Notes: a model not told the origin generated them from the letters alone. Shown: positions 1 through 7,666, counted from the first letter of the stretch. The stretch is 19,057 nucleotides of DNA from Ruminococcus sp. (GCA_014799765.1 JAAVHK010000083.1:1-19057); one strand, 5' to 3'. Made by a program: numbers and translations.

Positions 1-194
1 GAAATCTGAACAGCGAGGAATTACCGCTTAAAATGAGCCTTATATTTCCGGAAGTAGTCAGACTGGAAAGCGAATCGGCATACGAATATACATCTGAAAA
101 TCTTCTTAAAGCATGGGGATTTATTATGATTATAAATGTTGTATGCGTGATAATAGCGGTAATCAGTCTGAAAATACGTAACAGAGGTTCGTGA
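1..194 (+). CDS. C-terminal end of a membrane protein (5' end outside window)
   Basis: An open frame enters at base 3 and ends with TGA at 192-194, giving 63 residues. The visible part is a short acidic and polar stretch, then one strongly hydrophobic helix beginning WGFIMIINVVCVII, then a short basic tail ending IRNRGS. This is a membrane protein with its C-terminus just inside the cell if the positive-inside rule holds. The stop lies 13 bases before the PP2C start, so the two are almost certainly cotranscribed. I do not recognise a family from this fragment. A surface or substrate protein of the following phosphatase/kinase pair is possible, but that is a guess. Confidence 0.7.
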   Translation, partial: NLNSEELPLKMSLIFPEVVRLESESAYEYTSENLLKAWGFIMIINVVCVIIAVISLKIRNRGS

Positions 195-207
195 AAGGAG
201 TGGTAAT

Positions 208-1176
208 ATGTTCAATATTTTCCGGAAGAAAAAAGAAACTACATATACTCCTATAATTGAAGAAAAAAAAGAACAGAATGAAAAAATTTCTGAAAATAAA
301 AATATCTTTCGTGAACCGCCGACTATACTTTATGAAAGTAAAAATTTCCAATCTCCAACGATAAAATCAGATAGTCCGCCTGAAGAATATTCAGGTCTTA
401 TAGTTTCGGTTGCATCAGATATCGGAAAAATCCGCAGAAATAACGAAGATAATTTCTATTGTGACGATATAGGTTACAGAACTACAGAAAAATGTTCATA
501 CAAGAAAAAAATCAGAAGTCGGAGATGTGTTTTTGCGGTATGCGACGGTATGGGTGGTGAATCCTATGGAGAATTAGCTTCACAGATAGCCGTGGAAACT
601 CTTGCAAAATTAAGTACTGAAATAAATTCAGCCGAACCGGATAAACTTCATGAGGTAGTCAATAAATATGCCGACGAAGCCAACAGCCGTATATGTGATA
701 TGGCTGAAGAAAAACTCTGCAACAGAAGCGGAAGTACTTTGGCAATGGTATGTATAGCAGATAAATATATTTATACTTTCAATATAGGCGACAGCAGAGT
801 TTATTTTTTCCGGAATGGTAAAATTAAACAGATAACCGAAGACCAGACACTCGCAATTCGGAAACTCAAAGCAAATATCTATACAGAAGAAGAAGCTAAA
901 AACAGTCCGGATACACATAAAATCACGTCATTCTTGGGAGTCGATGACCGCAGAATAGGTCTTAATTCCCTAAAATACGAACCTTTTGAACTCGGTGATG
1001 GTAAAATACTTATCTGCAGTGACGGTCTTACAGATATGTGCAGTGACGAAGAAATTACAGAAATACTTTCGTCGTGTTATGAAAACTATGCGGAAATTCT
1101 TGTAAAAAAAGCACTCGAAAATGGTGGAAAAGATAACGTCACCTGTGTGGTGATTCAGAAATTTACGAAAGGATAA
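208..1176 (+). CDS. PP2C-family Ser/Thr protein phosphatase (PrpC/Stp-like)
   Basis: This 322-residue protein should dephosphorylate Ser/Thr phosphoproteins using two metal ions, most likely the partner kinase encoded next and its substrates. Residues 1-65 are a Lys/Glu-rich, probably disordered N-terminal extension not found in minimal PrpC proteins. The PP2C fold follows with its metal-binding motifs: RRNNEDN (76-82), CDGMGG (112-117), SGSTL (174-178), GDSR (194-197), SDGLTD (271-276) and GGKDN (306-310). All the expected Asp residues are present, so it should be active. No signal peptide is seen, so it should be cytoplasmic. AAAGGAG sits about 8 bases before the ATG. Its stop is 4 bases from the kinase start, which points to translational coupling. 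A PP2C next to a Ser/Thr kinase is the standard PrpC/PrkC arrangement of Firmicutes. Confidence 0.93.
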   Translation: MFNIFRKKKETTYTPIIEEKKEQNEKISENKNIFREPPTILYESKNFQSPTIKSDSPPEEYSGLIVSVASDIGKIRRNNEDNFYCDDIGYRTTEKCSYKKKIRSRRCVFAVCDGMGGESYGELASQIAVETLAKLSTEINSAEPDKLHEVVNKYADEANSRICDMAEEKLCNRSGSTLAMVCIADKYIYTFNIGDSRVYFFRNGKIKQITEDQTLAIRKLKANIYTEEEAKNSPDTHKITSFLGVDDRRIGLNSLKYEPFELGDGKILICSDGLTDMCSDEEITEILSSCYENYAEILVKKALENGGKDNVTCVVIQKFTKG

Positions 1177-1180
1177 ACCA

Positions 1181-3001
1181 ATGAATATTATAGATATTAT
1201 CGAAAATAATGTATTGCCCTGTATAAGACAGCCTGTATGGGAAAACTGGTACATAAAGGAAAGAATCGGTTCAGGTTCGTTCAGTGTAGTGTACAGGATA
1301 GAGGCAAACAGAATTAACAGTACTGATGTATCTGCTATGAAAATAGAAGTAATCACTACAGACGAACAGATTTTTACAGATACATCGGTCAAGAAACAGT
1401 TTCTTCAGAACCGCAGAAATGTATTTGACAATGAAGTAAGAATAATGAAACAACTTCGTGACTGTCCGTATATTGTCAGATATGAAGACGAACATATTCA
1501 GGAATTATATATTGACGGAAATTTTGAAGGATATTACTGTATGATTCGTATGGAACACTTATCAAGCATTTATAATCTCATGAAAAACGGCAGGTTTGAT
1601 TATTCAGAACAGAATGTTAAAAAACTGTTACTGAATATCGGACAGGGTCTTAAATCCGCACATGACATTAATGTTATACACAGAGACATAAAACCTGATA
1701 ATCTTTTTGTTTCCGAAAAAGGTATATATAAACTGGGAGATTTCAATATATCGAAAAGGGCAGATAATACACGTTCATTTGCGTGGAATCTGTTATATAT
1801 GTCGCCGGAAGTATACGTTCAAAAACAGATGTTGATAACAGTTATACAAAACAGGCGGATATATATTCACTCGGACTATGTCTTTATCAGATGATGAATG
1901 ACGGTATGTTACCATTTGAAGAAAATTCCTACAGCGAAGAGGCATTTGAAAAAAGAATGAGCGGAATGCAGATACAGCCACCGAAAAATGCTTCCAGACA
2001 GTTCAGTTATATAATATTAAAAGCCTGTGCTTTCAACCCTCTTAACAGATATAAATCAATAGATGAAATGCTTTACGATTTAGAACAAATATCACAGATT
2101 TCAACACAAAAAAATTATCCATCAACAAACGATAACAGTACACAATATGCCGGAAATAATAATACTACTAACCCTCCTTACATACCCCATCCTGCTCCGC
2201 CTTATATACCACCTAATCCGCCTACCCCGCCTACCCCCGCCTGCTCCGCCGGTGGAACATAATTCAAATACAAAACTGCTGATACTTATTATAACTATAT
2301 GGGTAATACTTATTACCGCCGGAATTTCAGCTTTTATGTTTTTTAGAAATAAGTCTCAGGAAGAAAACAGTTCAGATGAAAATTCTGCGTATTCGTCCGA
2401 AACACCGACAGAAGAAATTACTGAAAACAATGATGTTATATCTTATGCACAGACAGAAACTGAAACTACCACCGAACTCACAACTGAAATAAATCATGAA
2501 ATTTTAACAGAAATTCAGCCTGTAGAAAAAATCACAGAACCGGAAAAAGTAAATTATCCGCCGTCATTTCCGTATGTCTCCGCAACAAGTGAACTGTCAC
2601 CGATTAAAAATAACGACGGTACTTTTTATTACAGTGCGTCAAATGCTTTCGACGGTAGTTACGCTACCTGCTGGGCAGAAGGCAGTTCAGGTGACGGAAC
2701 AAACGAAAGCATTTTCATGACAGCCGACGGTAAACAACGTGTAAGTGAAATTATTATTACTAACGGTCTGTATACAAATGCCGAACTTTTTTATAAAAAT
2801 AACAGAGTAAAAGATTGTCTTATAGAATTTTCTGACGGTACTTCCCAGAATGTTACACTTCTTGGCGATTATTCTGAACAGTCCAACCGTATAGTTTTCA
2901 ATCCGCCGGTAGATACGAAATACATTAAAATTACTATTTTAAGTGTATATTCCGGAAACAAATATAATGATACCTGTATATCTGAAATAGCTGTAAACTG
3001 A
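1181..3001 (+). pseudogene. Transmembrane Ser/Thr kinase with glycan-binding-like ectodomain, two compensating frameshifts
   Basis: Three frames together encode one protein. Frame A (1181 onward) carries the kinase N-lobe and catalytic core: GSGSFSVVY (30-38), Lys54, Glu85, HRDIKPDN (167-174) and MSPE (207-210). The next kinase segment (KQADIYSLGLCLYQ) lies one frame away, and the end of the protein is back in frame A. Adding one A to the A5 run at 1821-1825 and removing one C from the C5 run at 2234-2238 restores a single frame of 606 residues: kinase (to about 300), Pro-rich juxtamembrane stretch, membrane helix (about 365-387), Thr/Glu-rich linker, and an ectodomain (about 460-606). The ectodomain contains SASNAFDGSYATCWAEG, the signature I associate with the NADase-type glycan-binding (discoidin-like) domain. 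The DFG triad reads DFN. As written, the product is a 237-residue truncated kinase without a membrane anchor. It could be real decay or sequence error. Confidence 0.85.
2218..2240 (+). repeat. Short tandem Pro-codon repeat carrying an extra C
   Basis: Two adjacent near-identical units, CCTACCCCG and CCTACCCCCG, encode part of the Pro-rich juxtamembrane segment of the kinase. They differ by a single C, and that difference is exactly the indel that throws the reading frame. Comparing the units shows the second one has gained a base. Confidence 0.7.
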
Positions 3002-3026
3002 ATTTTTATATTAATGAGGAATTTAT

Positions 3027-3863
3027 ATGAAAAATAATAAAAAAATCAGGTTGATTATTATCATTATGTCAGAAATTATTATAATGTCTGTCGGCTTTAT
3101 ATCGGGGTATTTTTTTCATAAAATACAAAATAAAGAGACTCCGGAAAAAACACATGATTCATTTGTAACAGAAACCACTACTTCCGAAACTACTTCAACT
3201 TCAGTTACTAACACTGCCACTACTACAACCACTGCTACTTCCACTACTACTACAACCACTACTGTTACATCTGTACCGGTTTCAAGTACAGTTTCCACAA
3301 GAACAGTAACTGTAACGACTGTCAGAGAAGATGTTCCAGACGGTGAACTTGTCCGCATACTTGATTATATTCCGGACGCAGTAATAGATTTACGATATGC
3401 CACAACCAATAATTTCACAGGAACTGTAATATATGATGATGCCGAAGCATATCTTTGTTATGGTTCAGTCAAAAAACTGGCAAAAGTTCAGGAAGCCCTT
3501 AAAGAAAATGGATTCAGTATTATTGTATGGGATGCATACAGGTCAGAAGAAGCACAGTACAGATTATGGGAAGTGTGCCCTGACCCGACTTACGTTGCAG
3601 ACCCACGGAACGGTACTACAAGTCACAGCCGAGGAAATACAATAGATTTAGGAATAGTTTATACTGACGGAAGTGAAGTTGAACTGCCGTCCGGTTTCGA
3701 CGAATTTTCTTTAATTGCAGACAGGGATTACAGTGATGTTTCAGCAGAAGCCGGTGAAAATTCACGTTTGCTTGAATCAATAATGAATGAGTACGGTTTT
3801 AACGGCTACTGGGGCGAATGGTGGCATTATTCGGATAAAGATATATATGATATATCCTATTAA
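3027..3863 (+). CDS. Membrane-anchored D-alanyl-D-alanine dipeptidase, VanX/DdpX family (peptidase M15D)
   Basis: A 278-residue zinc peptidase predicted to cleave D-Ala-D-Ala or related wall dipeptides. It has a short basic N-terminus, an uncleaved signal-anchor helix at about residues 8-30, a Thr/Ser-rich linker at about 46-100, and then a complete VanX-type catalytic domain. Visible catalytic features are WDAYRS with Arg172, SHSRGNTIDLG with zinc ligands His200 and Asp207, and GEWWHY with catalytic Glu264 and zinc ligand His267. The anchor and linker should put the enzyme outside the membrane, whereas classical VanX is cytoplasmic. That would favour a role in wall turnover or dipeptide scavenging over glycopeptide resistance. 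No vanH, vanA or vanRS gene is nearby. The gene starts 25 bases after the kinase stop, with GAGGA before the ATG, and shares the operon terminator. Confidence 0.9.
   Translation: MKNNKKIRLIIIIMSEIIIMSVGFISGYFFHKIQNKETPEKTHDSFVTETTTSETTSTSVTNTATTTTTATSTTTTTTTVTSVPVSSTVSTRTVTVTTVREDVPDGELVRILDYIPDAVIDLRYATTNNFTGTVIYDDAEAYLCYGSVKKLAKVQEALKENGFSIIVWDAYRSEEAQYRLWEVCPDPTYVADPRNGTTSHSRGNTIDLGIVYTDGSEVELPSGFDEFSLIADRDYSDVSAEAGENSRLLESIMNEYGFNGYWGEWWHYSDKDIYDISY
3163..3330 (+). repeat. ACT/ACA-rich low-complexity stretch encoding a Thr linker
   Basis: Repeated ACT, ACA and ACC codons encode the Thr/Ser linker of the dipeptidase. The stretch is prone to length change by slippage and creates a Val-rich shadow frame on the other strand. 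Linkers of this kind are common in surface proteins of ruminococci. Confidence 0.7.
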
Positions 3864-3901
3864 TATTTGTCAGTTCTCTGCCCGCTCAGACGGCGTAAAC
3901 T

Positions 3902-3956
3902 TAAATAAACTCCTCAGAAGTTCATTCGTGTACAATGATTCCGAGGAGTTTATTTA
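3902..3956. terminator. Bidirectional rho-independent terminator
   Basis: Perfect 14-base inverted arms at 3902-3915 and 3943-3956 surround a 27-base loop, with extra pairing inside the loop (TCATT/AATGA). AT-rich ends on both sides supply A runs and T runs for either strand. It lies between the convergent dipeptidase gene and the glycosyltransferase gene and can serve both. Confidence 0.82.
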
Positions 3957-3979
3957 TTGTTAAAAGTTATATTATATAA

Positions 3980-5095
3980 TCATTCTTTGATACTGAATCC
4001 AAATTTATTTAATATCTGTACAGATAATATAACCAATGATAATAAGTTTAATTTTATCATAATAACAGGAATTGTCTTAATTGAAAAATTCTCCATAAGT
4101 TTTCTGAAAGACAATTTTTTCCATATCATCTGAATAACAGGATCCGACTGATATTTTTTCAACCATATTACTTTTTCTTTCAAAGATAATTCATTGTCTC
4201 CGGCAATCAGGACTGCCAGTTGAACGGACGAAAGAATACATTCTCCACCCCATATTTTAGAAATATCCATATTTCTTTTTTTGCAAATTCTTTTTGTCAA
4301 TGCCAGTTTTTCTCTGTATAATTTAACTTTCTGGTCAATATTTTCCTTATATTTTCCGATATACTGACCAATTGTAGAATCTGCATGAATCAACAAAAAA
4401 TATAAATCTTTTCTAAGAATACTTATTTTATCACAAAAACAAAGATATTCATTAGTAAAAATAGTGTCCTCACCGATACGTAAATTTTCACAAAACTTCA
4501 GATTATTCTGACGAATAATACTTGTTTTATACATCATTTTCCAGGGACCGTTCCATTCTTTATTTTCTTTTGCACCACGTTTTCCGGTTAAATATGCATA
4601 TAACTCAGGCAAAGATGTTCCAAATGATTTAGCAACAACTTTTTTTATATCTGTACCCTCATAGATATTCCTGCTATATGACAATTCTTTATAACGCCTT
4701 ATACTACCATCAGGATTTATGTCAGCAAAATTATAAAGCACTGCATCTGAACACAATTTTTCTGCCTGCGAAACACATTCCGTAACTATTTCCTTAGAAA
4801 ATATATCGTCACAATCAAGCATAAATAAATATTTGCCATTTGCTATCTTCAAAGCCTCATTACGAGAATATGAAACACCCATATTTTTTTCATTTGCTAT
4901 AACTCTGCAATCAGGCATTTCACGTGAAAATTCTTCAAGAAGTTTCAATGAATTGTCTTTACTGCAATCATCTATAAAGATAAATTCAAGGTTTTCATAA
5001 ACCAATTCTCTGAGATTTCTGAATAATGTTTCGAGATATTTTTCTCCGCAATAAACAGGAATAATAATTGATACTAAAGGACAATTTTCTTTCAT
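3980..5095 (-). CDS. Family 2 glycosyltransferase (GT-A fold)
   Basis: This 371-residue protein should transfer a sugar from a nucleotide-sugar donor onto a surface glycan or lipid carrier. The N-terminal half is a clear GT2 domain: VSIIIPVYCGEKYL at the start, FIDDCSKDNS (40-49), NMGVSYSRNEAL (71-82), the metal-binding DCDD (94-97), and GED (208-210), a likely catalytic acidic motif. The C-terminal 120 residues are basic with a hydrophobic stretch near the end (about 345-362), suggesting peripheral membrane attachment. AAGGAG lies 7 bases before the ATG and a strong promoter lies upstream. It appears to be a single-gene unit with no other glycan gene beside it, so neither the sugar nor the acceptor can be named. 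Confidence 0.9.
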   Translation of the reverse strand: MKENCPLVSIIIPVYCGEKYLETLFRNLRELVYENLEFIFIDDCSKDNSLKLLEEFSREMPDCRVIANEKNMGVSYSRNEALKIANGKYLFMLDCDDIFSKEIVTECVSQAEKLCSDAVLYNFADINPDGSIRRYKELSYSRNIYEGTDIKKVVAKSFGTSLPELYAYLTGKRGAKENKEWNGPWKMMYKTSIIRQNNLKFCENLRIGEDTIFTNEYLCFCDKISILRKDLYFLLIHADSTIGQYIGKYKENIDQKVKLYREKLALTKRICKKRNMDISKIWGGECILSSVQLAVLIAGDNELSLKEKVIWLKKYQSDPVIQMIWKKLSFRKLMENFSIKTIPVIMIKLNLLSLVILSVQILNKFGFSIKE

Positions 5096-5138
5096 TATTT
5101 AATCTCCTTAACTTTACAGTTTTTCAGTGTCTGTATTT

Positions 5139-5167
5139 ATTATAACGTATATTTTAAAAAACGTCAA
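5139..5167 (-). promoter_or_regulatory. Sigma-A promoter for the GT2 gene
   Basis: On the - strand the -35 box TTGACG (5162-5167) and a perfect -10 box TATAAT (5139-5144) are separated by exactly 17 bases. They lie about 45 bases upstream of the GT2 start codon. Confidence 0.75.
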
Positions 5168-5241
5168 TAGTTAAAATGAAAAAATAAAAAATTATATAAA
5201 TAAACAATTCAGCTACAGATTTTTTTGTATAATATGTCAAG

Positions 5242-5270
5242 TTTACTTTTTCTGGAATATATGATATAAT
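5242..5270 (+). promoter_or_regulatory. Sigma-A promoter for the SUFU gene
   Basis: A -35 box TTTACT (5242-5247), a 17-base spacer and a perfect TATAAT (5265-5270) lie about 35 bases before the SUFU start. A second TATAAT at 5228-5233 has no convincing -35 partner. Confidence 0.65.
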
Positions 5271-5283
5271 TAAATATCATATA
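5258..5283. promoter_or_regulatory. Palindrome over the SUFU promoter -10, possible operator
   Basis: Inverted arms of 10 bases (5258-5267 and 5274-5283) flank a 6-base centre. The left arm overlaps the start of the -10 box, and the right arm covers the likely transcription start. This position suits a repressor operator. An AT-rich palindrome can also arise by chance. Confidence 0.4.
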
Positions 5284-5304
5284 AGAAACGGAGTAATAAT
5301 AAAA

Positions 5305-5940
5305 ATGAATCCCTCAGAAGAAGAATTAAATTTATCAGGCTGGGAAGCTATCGAAAAAGCCTTTACAGAAATTTATACTGGTCAGGATAATCCGAAACAT
5401 TACCGTACAATTATTCCGTACAGTCTCGGCGGAAATGACCCTCTTGACGGCATAAGTGTATACGACGGTGACGACTACTGGCATTTTATAACATTCGGTT
5501 TGACCGAACTTTACGAAAAAGAAACAGATAATCCGGAGTACAGCGGATATGGTATGGAGTTTACCTTCAAACTGAAAAAAGACTGTTATAACAAGCAAAA
5601 TGAAGAAAATGAAATCAGATGTATTGCAGGAATATTACAACAAATCTCAAAAATAACTTTTAATTCAGGTGAAATTTTTCAGGAAAACGAATACATTTAT
5701 ACAGGTCAGAAAACAGGTATCGACTATAATCAGAAATCATTGCTTACTGGTTTCATAACAGTCTCGGATACTAAAGTAAAAAGCATAGACACACCAAACG
5801 GTAAAGTTGATTTCATAGAGTTTATCGGCGTTACTGACGCTGAACTACTTGCACTCATAGACAAAAAACTTACAGTACAGGAACTTTATGGAATGTTAGG
5901 CAGTGATATTACAGATTATAGCAGAAAAAGCGTATTTTAA
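5305..5940 (+). CDS. Suppressor-of-fused (SUFU) domain protein
   Basis: A 211-residue soluble protein. Its N-terminal 100 residues match the bacterial SUFU pattern: WEAIEKAF, YSLGGNDPLDGISVYDG, YWHFITFGLTELY and a following YGMEFTFKL strand. The second half carries LLTGFITVSDTKV and FIEFIGVTDAELLAL, as in full-length family members. Bacterial SUFU proteins have been proposed by comparative genomics to act as immunity proteins against secreted polymorphic toxins; that role is inferred here and not shown. The ribosome site is weak (ACGGAG about 11 bases before ATG). It has its own promoter with a palindrome over the -10 box. It lies near the SUKH cluster on the other strand, which supports an immunity role. 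No toxin gene lies beside it. Confidence 0.85.
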   Translation: MNPSEEELNLSGWEAIEKAFTEIYTGQDNPKHYRTIIPYSLGGNDPLDGISVYDGDDYWHFITFGLTELYEKETDNPEYSGYGMEFTFKLKKDCYNKQNEENEIRCIAGILQQISKITFNSGEIFQENEYIYTGQKTGIDYNQKSLLTGFITVSDTKVKSIDTPNGKVDFIEFIGVTDAELLALIDKKLTVQELYGMLGSDITDYSRKSVF

Positions 5941-5963
5941 ATCTGTTTTTATAAAAATTTAAC

Positions 5964-5992
5964 GAATATTTGAAAAAATACGGCAAATAATA
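5964..5992 (+). promoter_or_regulatory. Possible forespore (sigma-G type) promoter of spoVT
   Basis: GAATA (5964-5968), 17 bases, then AATAATA (5986-5992) resembles the sigma-G pattern of Bacillus. It lies about 45 bases before the spoVT start. spoVT is sigma-G dependent in Bacillus subtilis. The match is imperfect and the region is AT-rich, so this is tentative. Confidence 0.3.
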
Positions 5993-6036
5993 TTCTCACA
6001 AATCCAAATAAAATTATTCATTGGAGGATATTATAT

Positions 6037-6576
6037 ATGAAAGCTACTGGCATAGTCAGAAGAATTGACGATTTAGGTCGTGTGGTAATCCCAAAGGAAA
6101 TCAGACGCACCATGCGTATCCGTGAGGGTGACCCTTTAGAAATCTATACTAACAGTGACGGTGAAGTCATTTTCAAGAAGTATTCCGCTATTAATGAAAT
6201 GAGTGAAAACGCCTCATACGTTGCGGATATAATGTACAAAATAGCTGGTTGTCCGGTTGTGATATTCGATAAAGACCACGTTGTTGCAACGGCTGGTGTG
6301 TCCAAAAAGGAATTTTCTGAACGTCGTGTAACAGGTCAGCTTGAAGAACTAATGGAAAATCGTGGACAGTATTTCTGTCCTAACGGTGACAGTAACAACT
6401 TCTTTCCGGCTGAGGGCGTAGAACGTACAGCTATTGCAGCAATACCGATTATTACTTCAGGCGACGTTTCCGGAGCCGTTGCATTTCTTTCCACAGAACA
6501 AGGTACGGAAGCCAACGACTTACAGAAAAGTCTGATAAACGCTGCCGCACAGTTTCTTGCAAAACAGATTGAATAA
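6037..6576 (+). CDS. spoVT: Stage V sporulation protein T, AbrB-family regulator
   Basis: A 179-residue transcription regulator of late forespore genes. Residues 1-50 form the swapped-hairpin AbrB DNA-binding domain, with the hallmark sequence MKATGIVRRIDDLGRVVIPK and REGDPLEIY. Residues about 55-178 form the GAF-like domain that SpoVT has and short AbrB proteins lack (YKIAGCPVVIFDKDHVVATAGVSKKEFSERRV and AIAAIPIITSGDVSGAVAFL in shorter blocks). Length and layout match Bacillus SpoVT (about 178 residues). GGAGG lies 9 bases before the ATG, and a hairpin terminator follows directly, so it is monocistronic or the last gene after SUFU. Its presence indicates an endospore former or a close relative. 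Confidence 0.95.
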   Translation: MKATGIVRRIDDLGRVVIPKEIRRTMRIREGDPLEIYTNSDGEVIFKKYSAINEMSENASYVADIMYKIAGCPVVIFDKDHVVATAGVSKKEFSERRVTGQLEELMENRGQYFCPNGDSNNFFPAEGVERTAIAAIPIITSGDVSGAVAFLSTEQGTEANDLQKSLINAAAQFLAKQIE

Positions 6577-6581
6577 TTCAC

Positions 6582-6604
6582 GAACCGGAATAAATTTCCG
6601 GTTC
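6582..6604 (+). terminator. Rho-independent terminator after spoVT
   Basis: A perfect 9-base stem (GAACCGGAA with TTCCGGTTC) around a 5-base loop is followed by TTTTATCTTTTT. It begins 6 bases after the spoVT stop. Confidence 0.88.
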
Positions 6605-6621
6605 TTTTATCTTTTTAAATA

Positions 6622-7119
6622 TCAGTAAGAGGGAATTATTCTGAATTTCCATTCATAATTCTGCGGATTATCTTCAAAAGCCTTTTTATCTTCCGGATTC
6701 GGAATATAACTGCTTGTTATAGGGTCATTATAATATTCGATACATTTAAGCTGATAAATAATACTATTAAGTTTATCCGCATTGCTAAGATTAGTCATTT
6801 CATATGAAATACGTCTTTCTCATTCTATATTACATGGCAATACTTCAAAATACTCGTCGTCCGGCAGATAAGAACGTTTCACAAGTAAAGCATATATGTC
6901 ACGTAGTGCGGACTGTGGTACAGGTATTTCGTCATCTTCATCTGTATAACTTGTATTCATATGTCTGTTGCATATATCTATCATTTTGTCAATAATATCA
7001 CCAAAATCATGACCACACCACCAACATACTTCAAAAAAACCGTCTTCATATGGATTGGAAATTACTCTTCCGGTTTTCTTTTCCCTTATCAACGCTTCAA
7101 TATATAAATCAAGTCCCAT
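6622..7119 (-). pseudogene. Hypothetical protein interrupted by in-frame TGA at codon 100
   Basis: The first open part (7119 to 6820, 99 residues) starts MGLDLYIEALIREKKTGRVI, contains GFFEVCWWCGHDFGD, and ends EVLPCNIE before TGA at 6820-6822. The same frame then stays open for 65 more codons to TGA at 6622-6624, reading ERRISYEMTNLSNADKLN and ending YEWKFRIIPSY. No ribosome site precedes the Met inside this second part, so a separate gene is unlikely. A TGG to TGA change (Trp to stop) explains it most simply and gives a 165-residue protein. AAAGGAG stands 9 bases before the start. It is the last gene of the small-gene cluster. I do not recognise a named family; a cytosolic immunity-like protein would fit the context. 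Confidence 0.7.
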
Positions 7120-7137
7120 AAAATAAACTCCTTTAAA

Positions 7138-7656
7138 TTATTCCACTGTCCCGACTATAAAAACTACAACCCATTCATCGTATGCAATGAAAAGACAGTC
7201 AAAACCCATATATAAATAAACACGTCCTAATATTTCAATGTTTTTGTAGTCAGATAATTTATCTACATATATACCTGTCGGCTTGTTCAGATACCAGTTA
7301 AGATTACGGAAAAATTCCCCTGTTTTTTCGGGAATATCCTTTGCAGATGAATATTGTGAAATAATATCGCAAAAAATTTTTTCGGCATCAGTATTTACTT
7401 TCTCCAACTGTAAATTAAGTCTGTCTATATACTCCGCCGGTAAATTTAAACCGTCTCTGATGTTGTAATAATGCAGACGTTTTTTAATAGTTTCGTTGAT
7501 ACCGGAAACGTCATTATTTTCAATCCGGAAAATATCCGCCTCAAAAGCATAAAAGAAATCAGGGTGCGGAAGATTACCTGTCAGAACATCAACCACTCCG
7601 GCAAGAAATCCTGTATCACCTTTTTCATTTTCAAAGCAATAGTATTCTTTACTCAT
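7138..7656 (-). CDS. Hypothetical protein, possible immunity-type protein
   Basis: A 172-residue soluble, acidic protein with no signal peptide or membrane helix. It begins MSKEYYCFENEKGDTGFLAG, has a charged helical middle (about 65-110), and ends in a strand-rich, aromatic tail (FDCLFIAYDEWVVVFIVGTVE in pieces). I cannot assign a family. Its size, composition and position between a SUKH gene and another small accessory gene match what is seen in polyimmunity loci. AAAGGAG lies 6 bases before the ATG and overlaps the TAA of the SUKH gene upstream. The next gene starts 18 bases after its stop, so it is in the middle of an operon. Confidence 0.8.
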   Translation of the reverse strand: MSKEYYCFENEKGDTGFLAGVVDVLTGNLPHPDFFYAFEADIFRIENNDVSGINETIKKRLHYYNIRDGLNLPAEYIDRLNLQLEKVNTDAEKIFCDIISQYSSAKDIPEKTGEFFRNLNWYLNKPTGIYVDKLSDYKNIEILGRVYLYMGFDCLFIAYDEWVVVFIVGTVE

Positions 7657-7666
7657 AACCTCTCCT

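Noticed and set aside
1815..1830. Programmed -1 frameshift site in the kinase
   Set aside because: The sequence C-AAA-AAC-A-G is not a proper heptamer in the reading phase (A AAA CAG), no stem-loop was obvious after it, and a second opposite shift would also be needed downstream. Homopolymer indels explain both breaks more simply.
208..3001. Anti-phage kinase/phosphatase defence system
   Set aside because: The kinase has a membrane helix and glycan-binding-like ectodomain, and no restriction, nuclease or other defence genes surround it. A surface-sensing role fits better.
3116..3358. Val-rich open frame on the - strand
   Set aside because: It is the mirror of the ACT-rich Thr linker of the dipeptidase. 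Its low-complexity sequence and lack of a ribosome site mark it as a shadow.
3027..3863. Glycopeptide resistance operon
   Set aside because: Only a VanX-like enzyme is present. No VanH, VanA/B ligase, VanR/VanS or VanY gene is nearby, and the enzyme appears to be exported.
6622..6800. Separate small gene starting at the Met after the TGA
   Set aside because: No ribosome site precedes that Met, and the frame continues upstream without a break apart from the single TGA.
6820..6822. TGA read as Trp or selenocysteine
   Set aside because: TGA ends folD, yfmH, the MBOAT gene and the kinase in the same window, Trp is encoded by TGG throughout, and I saw no selenocysteine-type stem-loop following it.
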